DNA of 64,000 bases from Crocinitomicaceae bacterium. Its GTDB lineage: Bacteria > Bacteroidota > Bacteroidia > Flavobacteriales_D > Crocinitomicaceae. The number at the start of each line of letters is the position of its first letter. Position 1 is the stretch's first letter. Below, piece by piece: positions 1-9,223 of the stretch. The position numbers were made by a program, and so were the translations under genes. The notes under the pieces were generated by a model. The model was given only the letters and a program-made list of their open reading frames with translations, had not been told where the DNA came from and made no database searches. The stretch spans positions 186,001 through 250,000 of the forward strand of contig JAGOBK010000001.1 of assembly GCA_017983465.1 (NCBI GenBank). The letters are read 5' to 3'.

Positions 1-770
1 AATAGTAAGTACAATATTCTAATACTTGAAAATAAAAGATGAACTGTAATCTAGTATCTTCAGTCCTATTTGCAATTGACAATGTTTCAAGTATTGTGTA
101 ATCAATGTTTTTTGCATTGATTATATCTGGGAAATTTGTTGGATCAGTTGAATAGCACGGTTCAGTAAATTCTTCATCATAATATTCCTTTTTATAAATT
201 ATCACTTGAGGACACCCTCTTTCAAAATACTCAAGATAGAAGTTGAAAAGTCTAAGGAAATAAGTGAAATCTTCTGCATATTTTTTCAATTTTTCCTTTG
301 ATATAAAACGAATATGGTTTGGCATCTTTAAAGAAGTCTTTAATAAATTCAGGTTGTTCATCAAGAGTATAAAAATCATTCAACATTCTTAATTCTCTGT
401 ACTGAGTTTTAGAACTTGTTTTAATTTGTTGAAATCCTTTCGAAATTAATGAGAGCGCGTCACTCGTTTTGTCAAAATAACACTTGAATGTATCGCCTTC
501 ATAATTATATTCAAACCGTCTTGATAAAAAATGCACTTCGTCCTCTCTACTAAGTGGTTGAAAAATAAACTCTAAGACATCATCATTTAAATGATAAACT
601 GCTGCAAGATAGTCTACAAGAATTATATTCTTTAGTTTATTTATGTGTTTATCTTTTTTATCTAATAAAATGATAAAAGTATCATCGTTCCAAGGCTTTT
701 CAATTTTAATATGCTTCGTCTCTTCAATTACTTCAGAATAATTATTGTTTCTTTTAAATTCTTCGTTCAT
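1..770 (-). pseudogene. Hypothetical protein gene, frameshifted and cut by the window edge
   Basis: The gene starts at 770 on the minus strand and reads 172 codons to a stop at 252. Dropping one base from the A6 run (T6 on the plus strand, 281-286) gives a frame that stays open to position 1 and codes for ordinary, acidic and aromatic-rich protein (for example YAEDFTYFLRLFNFYLEYF). I therefore treat 1-770 as one gene with a one-base insertion, incomplete at its C-terminus. It is rich in Lys, Asp and Phe and has no signal peptide or membrane segment. I do not recognise the family. The shift could be real decay or a homopolymer sequencing error. Confidence 0.6.
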
Positions 771-803
771 TAATTACGTTTTTGATTTAGGTAATGGATA
801 TTA

Positions 804-914
804 CACCTAACGGTTTTTAGGTTAGCGTTCGGACGGATTTAGTTGTACAAAACTTTCGACGTAACCCAAGTTTTGATTTGAATTAGAATGTTCAATTAAC
901 GACTGCATGCGTTA
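804..914 (-). other. Possible attC-like or cassette-junction remnant
   Basis: This gap between two minus-strand hypothetical genes is bounded by CCTAACGG at 806 and GCGTTA near 909-914. Read on the minus strand it ends in GTTAGGT, which fits the integron R' consensus GTTRRRY. The opposite core box does not fit RYYYAAC well. Length and position directly after a stop codon suit an attC site, but only one such element was found and there is no integron integrase in the window, so this is tentative. Confidence 0.25.
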
Positions 915-930
915 TTGATCCAAACTCCTG

Positions 931-1863
931 TTAACTACCGTTGATTTCAATATTGTATTTTTTTAAGAGTATTGGATTTTTGTCTGAATAAATCAATCTT
1001 TCAAAATGCTGAATTGGCTGAATCCATAAATTATTTAATGAAGTTTTTAAGTCAGCTAAGTCTTGAGCCATTTGGAAATCACGTTCAATAAAATCTCTTT
1101 GAAATATATTTATCTTAACTACAAATACTTGATGCCATTTCTTGTAGTCGCCAATTCTACTTTTTTTGGGTACAAAAATTCCGTGTTGTGTAATGTGGCT
1201 TCCTATCTGAGCATTATGTACAATAACGTTACGATATGTTCTAATTTGCAACGCTAACTTGACATAGTCTTTATAAGCTTTTTCATTTCCAAAATATTCA
1301 TTTAGGATGTTTGATCGACCTAAAATTTTAAATGGTGCAGTTTTACCCTTACTTAAGTAGTGAGTAAATGCATTCGGATAATGATTGTCATACCAATCTC
1401 CTGCAAGTTTCAAATATTTTTTCTTTGAAAGTCTTTGTAAAATCTCAGTATTTTTTTCTTCACATTCAAGTGTAACGAAATATAAGCTTGTTAAAAATTC
1501 TTCTGCCAAGTCACAAACACTTCCTAAATGAGTATAAAAGTTCTCAAAATATGATAAGTGTTTTGTTGTCAAACAATTACTCGCATAAACTAAATTAAGA
1601 AACATGGAGTAATGAATAATGGATAGGTCAATAATGTCTGTAGAAATATTTGACCGTGCTCGGATTTGTTCATTACTATTTGAAATACTTGATTCAATCC
1701 GTTTTGTCATTGGTGTAATAAATGACTTCCAGAAAATTTCTGAATTTGAGAAGAAATCTGTCACCAAATGTCCACCATCAATTTCATGATAGTCTCCGTT
1801 TGACTTGAATGAAAAGCCACTCGTTAATGATTTTAATGATGTGATATCTGTTATAAGTGTCAT
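931..1863 (-). CDS. Hypothetical protein with HEPN-like RxxxxH motif
   Basis: A 310-residue soluble, largely helical protein with no signal peptide or membrane segment. Near residues 211-216 it has R-N-V-I-V-H within a helical stretch, the R-x4-H arrangement seen in HEPN-fold RNases and related non-catalytic proteins. The rest is unfamiliar. It lies next to a DUF4145 protein, another HEPN-like family, and a frameshifted gene, in AT-rich DNA typical of accessory loci. A role in RNA cleavage or defence is only an inference from the motif; an unrelated helical protein remains possible. Confidence 0.5.
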   Translation of the reverse strand: MTLITDITSLKSLTSGFSFKSNGDYHEIDGGHLVTDFFSNSEIFWKSFITPMTKRIESSISNSNEQIRARSNISTDIIDLSIIHYSMFLNLVYASNCLTTKHLSYFENFYTHLGSVCDLAEEFLTSLYFVTLECEEKNTEILQRLSKKKYLKLAGDWYDNHYPNAFTHYLSKGKTAPFKILGRSNILNEYFGNEKAYKDYVKLALQIRTYRNVIVHNAQIGSHITQHGIFVPKKSRIGDYKKWHQVFVVKINIFQRDFIERDFQMAQDLADLKTSLNNLWIQPIQHFERLIYSDKNPILLKKYNIEINGS

Positions 1864-1945
1864 TCAGAATTGTTAAATTACTGTATATCTATTATATTCA
1901 GGTTAAATTACCTTTATAAAGCTTGACATTCATATTCTTAAATAA

Positions 1946-2605
1946 TCACAAGCTATCTCGTTTTTCAATAATATTCCTAATGTTTTCTGGGATGTTTTTT
2001 TCGTAATATTCTTTGACTTTTTTTGGTTGGCTTATAAGCATTTCACATATAATATTGACGAATCCAAACAATGCGTGTGCGATTTCAATATTGTCATTTA
2101 AGTCAATAGTCCCAGGATGAACCGCATTATTTCCAACTACACGAACACTATCGAGTGCCTGCTGCATGGTTGTAGGTAATCCTTTTTTTACCAAATTTTT
2201 TATATCTTCATTAATACTATCACCCTTTTCGCCCAAATGCAAACATAATTTTTGGACCGCAAGCCTTAATAATGCTGCTGAACCACGAGGAGAAACGTTT
2301 ACAATATCTTTGGCTTCATTATAATCCTTTTTAATATCCTCAGGAAGGTCTGGATTTGCCATTTCAACAGAACCAGATAATGGATAAATCATTTTATCAT
2401 TTAGCCAAATTGAAAAATCCTCACAATGACTGCACTTGGCTACACTACAATTTGATAAATGAAAATTTTCACTCACTTGTTGTCTATTGGGTTGAGTTTT
2501 TAAATAATTTCCAATTACACTTTTCGTCCAGGTTTGCTCTGCTAAAACTCCGCAAATAGGACAATGAAATGATTTTTGTCTCAGTATTGGTGGGATATGT
2601 TTCAT
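1946..2605 (-). CDS. DUF4145 domain protein with N-terminal zinc ribbon
   Basis: A 219-residue protein. The N-terminus carries cysteine pairs C15/C18 and C58/C61, probably a zinc ribbon. The C-terminal part has the DUF4145 signature: a D-Y-N-E-A start, a segment like SPRGSAALLRLAVQKL, and a GNNAVHPG core near residue 160. DUF4145 is a HEPN-related helical domain often found alone, next to restriction and defence genes, or fused to them. The start follows from the compact CxxC ribbon that must be included. The following region to 2968 holds no gene and contains the promoter of the divergent operon. Confidence 0.75.
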   Translation of the reverse strand: MKHIPPILRQKSFHCPICGVLAEQTWTKSVIGNYLKTQPNRQQVSENFHLSNCSVAKCSHCEDFSIWLNDKMIYPLSGSVEMANPDLPEDIKKDYNEAKDIVNVSPRGSAALLRLAVQKLCLHLGEKGDSINEDIKNLVKKGLPTTMQQALDSVRVVGNNAVHPGTIDLNDNIEIAHALFGFVNIICEMLISQPKKVKEYYEKNIPENIRNIIEKRDSL

Positions 2606-2968
2606 ATTCTGACCATCTATGGTTTAAATTTGTTGCTAAGCTATCTATACGACAATTAATATCCCTTCAATCCAAAGTTTTCAGGAGAAATGGAAATAAC
2701 ATCCAGTCTTCTTATCATTTCCTGTATGATCAATTTTTTCAGCTAAACCTATTGACCAATTGTAATTTTCGACTTAAGATAACTCCCCCCACAAACAAAC
2801 TCAATTCCCCTCAAATCTCCAACTCTCAAACTTGTAAACCAGAACCAATTCTATCAAAACTAGAAAACGTTCTAATTTTTTCTATTTTGGACAAAAAATG
2901 ATTTAAGTTCATCAAATTTGCGCCGAAATTGAATTCTAATTTTGTCGCCTAACTTTAAAATTTATATT
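2606..2968. promoter_or_regulatory. Divergent intergenic region with palindromic site and promoter
   Basis: This 363-bp gap separates a minus-strand gene from the plus-strand two-component operon. It contains no convincing gene. It holds the palindrome TAGAA-AACG-TTCTA at 2861-2874 and a Bacteroidetes-type promoter: TTTG at 2917-2920 and TAATTTTG at 2937-2944. The palindrome centre is 73 bp upstream of the -7 element centre, a spacing that recurs at other loci in this window. The predicted transcript would have a short leader before the ATG at 2969. Confidence 0.6.
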
Positions 2969-3283
2969 ATGTCTTTTAATGGAAATGAAGGTGATTTTAT
3001 CACACTAAGAGAAGGGTCAGAAATGACTAAAAGCTACAGAGATACAATCCAGCCAGGTGAGGTGATTGGTGTCTTTATGGGCAAAGAAAAGATCAAGGCA
3101 ATTTTAGATCAAAGTGAATGCAAAGGAATAAGATTCTATTTTGCAGTAAATGATAAAGGAGAAAACACTTTAGTTTTGGTTGGAGCCGATTCAAATCAAA
3201 ATGATATGGTGAATGGATTAATAGCAGATAATGGTTTTCCTTGTCCTACTATTTGTGGAATATCAAATAGCCTAAATTCTTGA
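2969..3283 (+). CDS. Small conserved-looking hypothetical protein, first gene of two-component operon
   Basis: A 104-residue cytoplasmic protein beginning MSFNGNEGDF. I chose the ATG at 2969 rather than an upstream non-ATG codon because the preceding bases overlap the promoter. Its sequence alternates predicted strands and helices and contains the stretches QPGEVIGVFMGKEKI and IRFYFAVNDKG, ending in a Cys-containing tail (CPTICG). I do not recognise the family. Its TGA stop overlaps the TTG start of the next membrane-protein gene, so it is translationally coupled to it and then to a kinase and response regulator. An input or accessory role in that signalling system is inferred only from position. 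Confidence 0.6.
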   Translation: MSFNGNEGDFITLREGSEMTKSYRDTIQPGEVIGVFMGKEKIKAILDQSECKGIRFYFAVNDKGENTLVLVGADSNQNDMVNGLIADNGFPCPTICGISNSLNS

Positions 3284-3891
3284 TTAAATTAATCACATAT
3301 TTATCAGCTCTTTATTTAAGTGATATTTCAGCGGTTTATCAATCTTTTCGTTTTAGAGATAAAAATAATCTGTTGATTTCCTTCCTGTTGGCATGGACAT
3401 CAATTCGTTTTATTGCAGATGGATTATCATTTATTTTAAAATTCCTGCTCAACTTGAATATTTTTCCTGTCTTTCACATTTCGGTTTTAATTGAAGGAAT
3501 ACTAATTACTTTTTTTTATTCAAGATTGAACAAAAAAGGTAAATCTATTGGTTGGATATCTATATTACCAGTGATTTTTTTCTTCTTGGATGCTTTATTT
3601 TGGAGTTCCATTATTGAGTCAAATGGTATTTCATTTATGCTTTACAATCTTTTGACTGTAATTCTTATGTTAATGCTTTTATTAAACTTGAATAAAATTG
3701 AAAACACTTTTAGACCAATAATTAAAGCATTGTTTGTTTTTCATTCTGTATCATTTATTTATTCAATTTTAGAACATCTGATTAGGATTAATGATGACAT
3801 GATGCAAATTGCATACCCAATATTTCTTTTATCAATTGTTAGTTTGAATTTATACATATTTTACTACCTATGGTCAATTCGCAAGAGTTAG
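3280..3891 (+). CDS. Multi-pass membrane protein of two-component operon
   Basis: A 203-residue, very hydrophobic protein with about six or seven predicted membrane segments and short charged loops. The TTG start overlaps the previous stop, and the end overlaps the kinase start at 3870, so the four genes form one coupled operon. It has no recognisable enzymatic motif. Its placement directly before a kinase that has only one membrane segment suggests it may serve as a separate membrane sensor module. That is inference. An in-frame ATG exists only much further downstream and would remove membrane segments. Confidence 0.6.
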   Translation: MIKLITYLSALYLSDISAVYQSFRFRDKNNLLISFLLAWTSIRFIADGLSFILKFLLNLNIFPVFHISVLIEGILITFFYSRLNKKGKSIGWISILPVIFFFLDALFWSSIIESNGISFMLYNLLTVILMLMLLLNLNKIENTFRPIIKALFVFHSVSFIYSILEHLIRINDDMMQIAYPIFLLSIVSLNLYIFYYLWSIRKS

Positions 3892-4667
3892 CATATTTTA
3901 TAATAATTGGTATGCTCTTCACTTTTGTATTGAGCTTGGGTATAGTATTGCTTGTGAAAAAAAACCAACGCATCCAAGATCTCACAGATCAGCTCATCAA
4001 AGAAACCGAAGAGAAAAAGGAACTAGAAAAACTGGAAGTAGCAATTACTACCCAGGAAAAGGAACGAAGTGAAATCGCGCGCCTGCTGCATGATGATGTG
4101 GGTGCGCGATTATCTATTGTATTGAGGCACTTATCCAATATGGAGGATAGGGCAGAGTTGGGGGAGTCTGATTTGAATGAGGTATCGTTCACCAAAGGTT
4201 ATGTTAAAGAAAGTGTTGAGCAGATACGTCAGATTACCAAAGGTTTGGTTCCACATTATTTGTTGAAGTTTGGATTGGTGAAAGCGTTGGAAAGAATGTC
4301 AAAGCAGAAAACAGAATCATTAATTGACTCATTCGTTTTTCTGTCAGAAATTCCAGATGATTTAGAAATACCGGATGTGATCAGCATGCATTATTTCTAC
4401 CTTGCCAGTGAGCTGATGACAAACCTATTGAAGCATAGCTATCCGACATCTATTGAATTGAGTTTGGAGCACGTTGATGCAAAATTAAAAATGAATATCA
4501 AGCATAATGGGATCGCATTAACGCAACGTGATTTCAATGTGCTAGCGTCTGAATCAGACAGTTTTGGACTAGAAAACATAAAATATCGATTGAAGGTAAT
4601 TAAGGGAAAACTCACTTTTACGCGCAATGAGAGTTGCGGTATGATTGAGTTGGAAACGGTAATTTAG
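3870..4667 (+). CDS. Sensor histidine kinase, HisKA_3 (NarX/DesK-like) family
   Basis: A 265-residue inner-membrane kinase. Residues about 8-30 form one membrane segment, followed by a coiled coil (about 35-65). The dimerisation and phosphoacceptor motif ERSEIARLLHDDVG places the phosphorylated His near residue 74. A HATPase_c domain follows, with an N-box-like ELMTNLLKHS near 181 and a glycine-containing DSFGLENIKYRL element near 236. This layout is typical of HisKA_3 kinases that pair with LuxR-type regulators, and such a regulator follows 7 bp downstream. It has no periplasmic sensor domain of its own, so the preceding membrane protein may supply sensing. Confidence 0.9.
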   Translation: MVNSQELAYFIIIGMLFTFVLSLGIVLLVKKNQRIQDLTDQLIKETEEKKELEKLEVAITTQEKERSEIARLLHDDVGARLSIVLRHLSNMEDRAELGESDLNEVSFTKGYVKESVEQIRQITKGLVPHYLLKFGLVKALERMSKQKTESLIDSFVFLSEIPDDLEIPDVISMHYFYLASELMTNLLKHSYPTSIELSLEHVDAKLKMNIKHNGIALTQRDFNVLASESDSFGLENIKYRLKVIKGKLTFTRNESCGMIELETVI

Positions 4668-4674
4668 TTGCATC

Positions 4675-5430
4675 ATGGATAATACTTCTCAGAAAATAAG
4701 ATTAGCCCTTGTTGAGGATGTTCAAATGGTCCGATCAGGAATCGTGAAAATTTTAGCCGAACTACCAGGTTGTGAGTTTGTTTTTGACGCAGTTAACGGT
4801 CAAGACTTTTTGGACCAACTCGCCACCAAACCCATTGATGTCGTTTTGCTCGATATAGAAATGCCTGTTCTCAACGGTATAAAAACACTTGAAATTCTTA
4901 AGAAGCAAGAGTCTAAGGTTAAGGTCATTATGCTCACTATGCACAAAGATCTGGATATTGCCTTCGAAGTACTTTCAAAAGGTGCCGACGCCTATTTATT
5001 AAAAGAAAGTTCGAACCGAGAAATGTTGGAGGCCATCACCACAGTCTATGCAGATGGAAAGTACTCCAATCATTTCATGAATGAAGCCATCATCAATTCT
5101 GTAGCAACTGAGCGTAAAGTTAAAACCAGAATGAAACATCTGGACCTTGATGAACGCGACTTGAAAATCATCAGAATGATCTGTGACGGCGTAAAAGGTC
5201 AGGATATAGCCAATGCTGTTTTTACCTCTAAGAAAAACCTCGACCTGCTCAGAACAATTATCATGAAAAAGTTTAAGGTTAAATCTGCCAATGAGCTCAT
5301 CCGTTTGAGTATTATTAACGGATTCTATACACCGAGATCAAATGAGGAAATTGAATTGGAAAAGAAAAATATTCTTGCTGCTAAAAAATTAAGACAACAA
5401 GGTGATTTGTTGGATAGTTTGGGGTTGTGA
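4675..5430 (+). CDS. Response regulator, NarL/LuxR family
   Basis: A 251-residue DNA-binding regulator. The receiver domain (about 10-130) has the phosphorylatable Asp near residue 60 in VVLLDIEMPVLNG and the conserved Lys in YLLKESS. A LuxR-type helix-turn-helix spans about 155-220 (DLDERDLKIIRMICDGVKGQDIA). The C-terminal 25 residues form a charged tail. It is the last gene of the operon with the HisKA_3 kinase, which is its expected partner. A palindrome TAGAA-N4-TTCTA occurs upstream of this operon and of the following gene, making it a candidate binding site for this regulator (inference). Confidence 0.9.
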   Translation: MDNTSQKIRLALVEDVQMVRSGIVKILAELPGCEFVFDAVNGQDFLDQLATKPIDVVLLDIEMPVLNGIKTLEILKKQESKVKVIMLTMHKDLDIAFEVLSKGADAYLLKESSNREMLEAITTVYADGKYSNHFMNEAIINSVATERKVKTRMKHLDLDERDLKIIRMICDGVKGQDIANAVFTSKKNLDLLRTIIMKKFKVKSANELIRLSIINGFYTPRSNEEIELEKKNILAAKKLRQQGDLLDSLGL

Positions 5431-5487
5431 TCAATTGTTGTTTAGATTCAGAAGTAACGATCGTAATATTACAAATCTCTAGGTTAC

Positions 5488-5570
5488 TAGAAAATGTTCT
5501 AGAATACTTATATTATCGCTGAGATAATCTTAAATTATTTTAATTTGAGCATATTGTGTAAATAGATTTG
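5488..5570 (+). promoter_or_regulatory. Palindromic operator and promoter of the secreted-protein gene at 5587
   Basis: The palindrome TAGAA-AATG-TTCTA lies at 5488-5501, extended by one base to CTAGAA...TTCTAG. A promoter follows with TTTG at 5544-5547 and TAGATTTG at 5563-5570. The distance from palindrome centre to -7 centre is 72 bp, nearly the same as at 2861-2944. Confidence 0.6.
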
Positions 5571-5586
5571 CTAAAAATCTAAAAAA

Positions 5587-7086
5587 ATGAAAAAAATCAT
5601 TTTAATTACAGTTCTTTTAACTTTAATCTTATCAAACCAGCTCAGAGCTCAGAGTGGTTATCTAAGGAAACTAGTTTACAGTAAACCAACTTTAAGTAAT
5701 CAATATTTGATCCTTAAAGACCAAGATACTTCTATTAAATCATGGGGCTTGGAGTTTTATAAAAATATTTCTGATTCTCAAGTTTGTGTTTCAAGGGTTA
5801 AAATTTCTGGTATTAATTTTTATAAAGTGCCTGAAGAATATCTAAAGAATGAAACACAGCTAAAAGTAACGGCTTTTGATATTTCGGGTAATCAAATTCT
5901 CGAAGAAGGTCCTTTTGAAATTTGTGTAGGTTGTGAGGATTATGGATTTTGCTGGTGGGGATGCAATGGTAAAACATATGCATATGGAATTTTTCATCCA
6001 ATGAATTCAAATATCGGAGCAGGCCATCTTGATATGGGACAGCTCCCTGCATTAAACCCAAGTTATTTACATAATTATGAATGGATACCGATTACTGAAT
6101 GGCCAACTTTTCAAATAACTAAATCACCAGGATATTATGGGCTTAATAGTTTCACTATAGAAGGAAATAGAATTATCACGTTACATGATGTAAACTTCAC
6201 ACAAAATTTGGTTTCAGCTAACGGTGTTAATTGTAATGGCACTGTAATCGGAATTGCGAAAGATTTTGGACCTTGGATTACTACACAAGGAGATGTTGAA
6301 GCTCCAACAATTGGAGGACAAAATATATGTAATCAAAATTTCAACTGGGCTATTTCCATGCTTAATACATATAATCAATTTCCGAATGGCGTTCCACAAC
6401 TCAGTTGTAATGGGGACATAGTTGCTCATAATTCAGGAACAGGAACAGGAACAGGACCAGGAGTTGGACCGTTATTCAATGGTTATGAAACAATTTTTGC
6501 TGATGTTAATGATACAATTGAGGAAACAGGCAATATTTATACTGGCTTGTCAAAATTCAGCGGAAATATTGGAGGAAATTTTAATTGGAATCAAGATTTA
6601 TACTCTGTTTACATATCAAAAGTTGGTGATGCAAACTATTCGAGTATTACATTATTTCGAGACTCTTTGTTTAATTTGAATGGTGAATTTATAGGCCCTT
6701 CATTTAATTTAGAACAAGGCTTATATACTTTAGGATATCAATTTGCAGATAATTCTTATTGTTCCAGTAACTTTTATTTAAAAACTCCAAGCTCAAGTAC
6801 CCTTTCCCAAAGTTCTTTCTTATCCACTAATTTCTTTCCAAACCCAGTTGCAAATAATGATTTAAATATCGAATTCAATTCTACTGCAAGGGTTAAATTT
6901 ACTCTTGAATTATTAGATAACGAAAATAAATCTGTATACTCCAAAAAATTTGAAGTTGAAAAAGATCGCGAATTTACTGATGTTATTGAAAATGGATATT
7001 TACCTGAATCAAATTATTTTATCGTTAGATTTACTTTTGATGACGGATCAATATTAACTTCTACTATCGTAAGATCAAGTAATTAG
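5587..7086 (+). CDS. Secreted protein with T9SS type A sorting domain
   Basis: A 499-residue secreted protein. Residues 1-22 are a clear signal peptide ending RAQ. The middle is rich in aromatic residues, Cys and Asn and contains a CVGCEDYGFCWWGCNG segment suggesting disulfides or metal binding. Near residue 285 a GTGTGTGP stretch is encoded by a short run of GGAACA hexamers. The last 85 or so residues (FFPNPVANNDLNIEF onward) form a T9SS type A C-terminal sorting domain, so the product should be exported to the cell surface or medium. It lies directly after the two-component operon and shares its upstream palindrome, so it may be a target of that system. Function unknown. Confidence 0.8.
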   Translation: MKKIILITVLLTLILSNQLRAQSGYLRKLVYSKPTLSNQYLILKDQDTSIKSWGLEFYKNISDSQVCVSRVKISGINFYKVPEEYLKNETQLKVTAFDISGNQILEEGPFEICVGCEDYGFCWWGCNGKTYAYGIFHPMNSNIGAGHLDMGQLPALNPSYLHNYEWIPITEWPTFQITKSPGYYGLNSFTIEGNRIITLHDVNFTQNLVSANGVNCNGTVIGIAKDFGPWITTQGDVEAPTIGGQNICNQNFNWAISMLNTYNQFPNGVPQLSCNGDIVAHNSGTGTGTGPGVGPLFNGYETIFADVNDTIEETGNIYTGLSKFSGNIGGNFNWNQDLYSVYISKVGDANYSSITLFRDSLFNLNGEFIGPSFNLEQGLYTLGYQFADNSYCSSNFYLKTPSSSTLSQSSFLSTNFFPNPVANNDLNIEFNSTARVKFTLELLDNENKSVYSKKFEVEKDREFTDVIENGYLPESNYFIVRFTFDDGSILTSTIVRSSN

Positions 7087-7096
7087 AAATTTAGTT

Positions 7097-8689
7097 TTGA
7101 TGAAACTTTTAGGACTCATTATTTTTGCTTTTACATATTCGTTGCATTATGCCCAACAATATTACAACCAAACAATAATCGGAAGCAACGGATCCGAACA
7201 AAATGCAAGAGTTCTGGTCTTACCAGATGAGTCCTATTTATTAGCCATTACTACAAATGGTGGGCAAACCGGCATGAAAGATATGCAGAGTTATGGCGGT
7301 AAAGACTGTTGGATCTTGCGCTATGATGCCAATGACCAATTAATGTGGCAAAAAGCTTTTGGCGGTTCTGCCGACGAATTTGCAGAACAAATGACCTTGA
7401 GTCAAGACAATCATGTGCTTGTCCTTTGTGGCTCTTATTCTGGAATTAGTGGAAACAAAACTGTAGATACAGTTGGCAAATCAGACCTTTGGTTATTCAA
7501 AATGGATTTCAACGGCAATATCATTTGGCAAAAAGGCTACGGAACCACGGGCTATGACGCCTGCCGTACAATTTTAGCGCACCCCGATCAAAGCATTTAT
7601 TTGGGTTGTACTTTTAATGTTGCCGATGGTGTTTTTACAGACACGACCTACGGATTAGGTGATATGCTTTTACTCAAACTGGATGCGCAAGGCAATAAAA
7701 TTTGGGACCGTTCTTATGGCACAACCAGCATTGATCAGTTAGAAGAATTAAAACTAGAGCCCTACTCTAATAAAGTCGTTGTTTTTGGCAACGTTATGGA
7801 AGCGGGCACTGGCAACATGACACCCACAGCAAGTGTTACCGGCACCAATTGTTGGGTGTTCAAAATCGATCCTGATGGAGACATTACCGAACAAACCTGC
7901 TTTGGTTCTGGTACGCAATATGGCCAGATAGAAGTGGCCTACCTTACTGATGGCACTTGCTGGGTTATGCTTGAGACACAAAGCGATATCGAAGGTGATC
8001 AAACGCTGAATCATTTTGGCAGCATCGATACTTGGCTGGTTCATTTAGATGCCAATTTGCAAATCATTGGTCAAAAAGTTTATGGCGGAAGCGGCATCGA
8101 TTCTCCACGCAACATTACTTATGATGGCAATATTCTTGAACTTGAAATCAGTTCTCTTTCTTCTATTTCAGGCAATAAAACGGAAAGCTCTAATGGGGCT
8201 TCAGACTTATGGTACTTGCAACTCAATGCCATCGACGGTGAAATTTTATTTCAAAAATCAATAGGCGGTTCCCTACAAGAATTCACTTCCGTTAGTATGA
8301 GAAAAGGCACCGACATCCGATTTTTCATTGAATCTGTTTCTCCCATTTCCGGAAACAAAGAAGTACCCAACTTCAATACAAACTCCGATATCTGGTGCGT
8401 AACCATGAGTTCAACTTTAGGGGGTGTATTTTTTAATCCAGCAAATTGCAGTGTTTATCCAAATCCAACAGAAAAGGATATCTATATCGATTTAAACGAT
8501 TTTTTATTATCAAAGTTTAATGCGCTTTACATAGAAAATCAATTAGGTCAATTGATTTTCAGTAAGCAAATAACAAATTCATTTGAAAAGTTAGATCTAT
8601 CTGGATTATCTGAAAATGGAATTTTATATTTTAAATTCGTTGATGAGAATAATAAAATTGTTTTTACCAAAAAAATTATTGTTCTATAG
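7097..8689 (+). CDS. Secreted beta-propeller-like repeat protein with T9SS type A sorting domain
   Basis: A 530-residue protein with a signal peptide (about 1-19, ending HYAQ). It contains repeated units of roughly 55-65 residues with a core such as DCWILRYDANDQLMWQKAFGG and DLWLFKMDFNGNIIWQKGYG, which recur to about residue 430. Such SBBP-like repeats commonly fold into beta-propellers. The C-terminus from about 450 (CSVYPNPTEKDIYIDL) is a T9SS type A sorting domain. It follows the previous secreted protein by 10 bp and ends before a strong terminator, so the two are probably co-transcribed. Adhesion or binding at the cell surface is likely but not demonstrated. Confidence 0.85.
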   Translation: MMKLLGLIIFAFTYSLHYAQQYYNQTIIGSNGSEQNARVLVLPDESYLLAITTNGGQTGMKDMQSYGGKDCWILRYDANDQLMWQKAFGGSADEFAEQMTLSQDNHVLVLCGSYSGISGNKTVDTVGKSDLWLFKMDFNGNIIWQKGYGTTGYDACRTILAHPDQSIYLGCTFNVADGVFTDTTYGLGDMLLLKLDAQGNKIWDRSYGTTSIDQLEELKLEPYSNKVVVFGNVMEAGTGNMTPTASVTGTNCWVFKIDPDGDITEQTCFGSGTQYGQIEVAYLTDGTCWVMLETQSDIEGDQTLNHFGSIDTWLVHLDANLQIIGQKVYGGSGIDSPRNITYDGNILELEISSLSSISGNKTESSNGASDLWYLQLNAIDGEILFQKSIGGSLQEFTSVSMRKGTDIRFFIESVSPISGNKEVPNFNTNSDIWCVTMSSTLGGVFFNPANCSVYPNPTEKDIYIDLNDFLLSKFNALYIENQLGQLIFSKQITNSFEKLDLSGLSENGILYFKFVDENNKIVFTKKIIVL

Positions 8690-8721
8690 ATTTCAAATTA
8701 TTTTTGATTTAAGAATATCAT

Positions 8722-8754
8722 AAAAAAAAGCAACCTTAATGGTTGCTTTTTTTT
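8722..8754 (+). terminator. Rho-independent terminator
   Basis: A-rich run, then GCAACC, a TTAAT loop, GGTTGC and a run of eight T. It closes the secreted-protein unit and is the left limit of ordinary chromosome before the island. The rest of the gap to 8989 shows an alternating AT tract (about 8767-8780) and no gene. Confidence 0.9.
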
Positions 8755-8989
8755 ATGCACTTAATCATATATATATATATTGATTTAAATGAAGAACTAG
8801 AACCCGGCAATAAGAAATATTTCATATACCGTAATATGAAGTCATTTCTAATTTTGGATAATGTAACTGCTACTATATAATTAAATATTGTTTTCCCTAA
8901 AATAGCAGAAAGATTCCACGAATATCTTAACTGAGATTCTCCTTAAATATCCTTTTCAGAAGTTTGCCTCATAATCGAAGCAAAACTTC

Positions 8990-9223
8990 ATGTCTCAACA
9001 TTCGCATACTTCTATTTTTACAACTGCCTCCGGAGTACTTGGAGGTGTCGCTAAAGCGGTTACCGCAAAACCCATTCTTACAGAAATAACCTTTGCTGGA
9101 TTATCCAATGTGGTGATCTACGCTGCGGCATCTGCTGCTGCTGGTTACATCGTAAAGAAATCCATGGATTGCATCGCTAAGAGACTTACCGATTACTTCA
9201 ATAAACAAAAAGAAAGCCGATGA
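8990..9223 (+). CDS. Small membrane protein, first gene of virus-like island
   Basis: A 77-residue protein with a Gly/Ala-rich hydrophobic stretch, a second Ala-rich membrane segment (about residues 42-60, VVIYAAASAAAGYIV) and a basic C-terminal tail. Its stop overlaps the next start (ATGA). It is the first of many short membrane proteins in the island, a pattern seen in viruses with an internal membrane. I find no family match by eye. Confidence 0.55.
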   Translation: MSQHSHTSIFTTASGVLGGVAKAVTAKPILTEITFAGLSNVVIYAAASAAAGYIVKKSMDCIAKRLTDYFNKQKESR

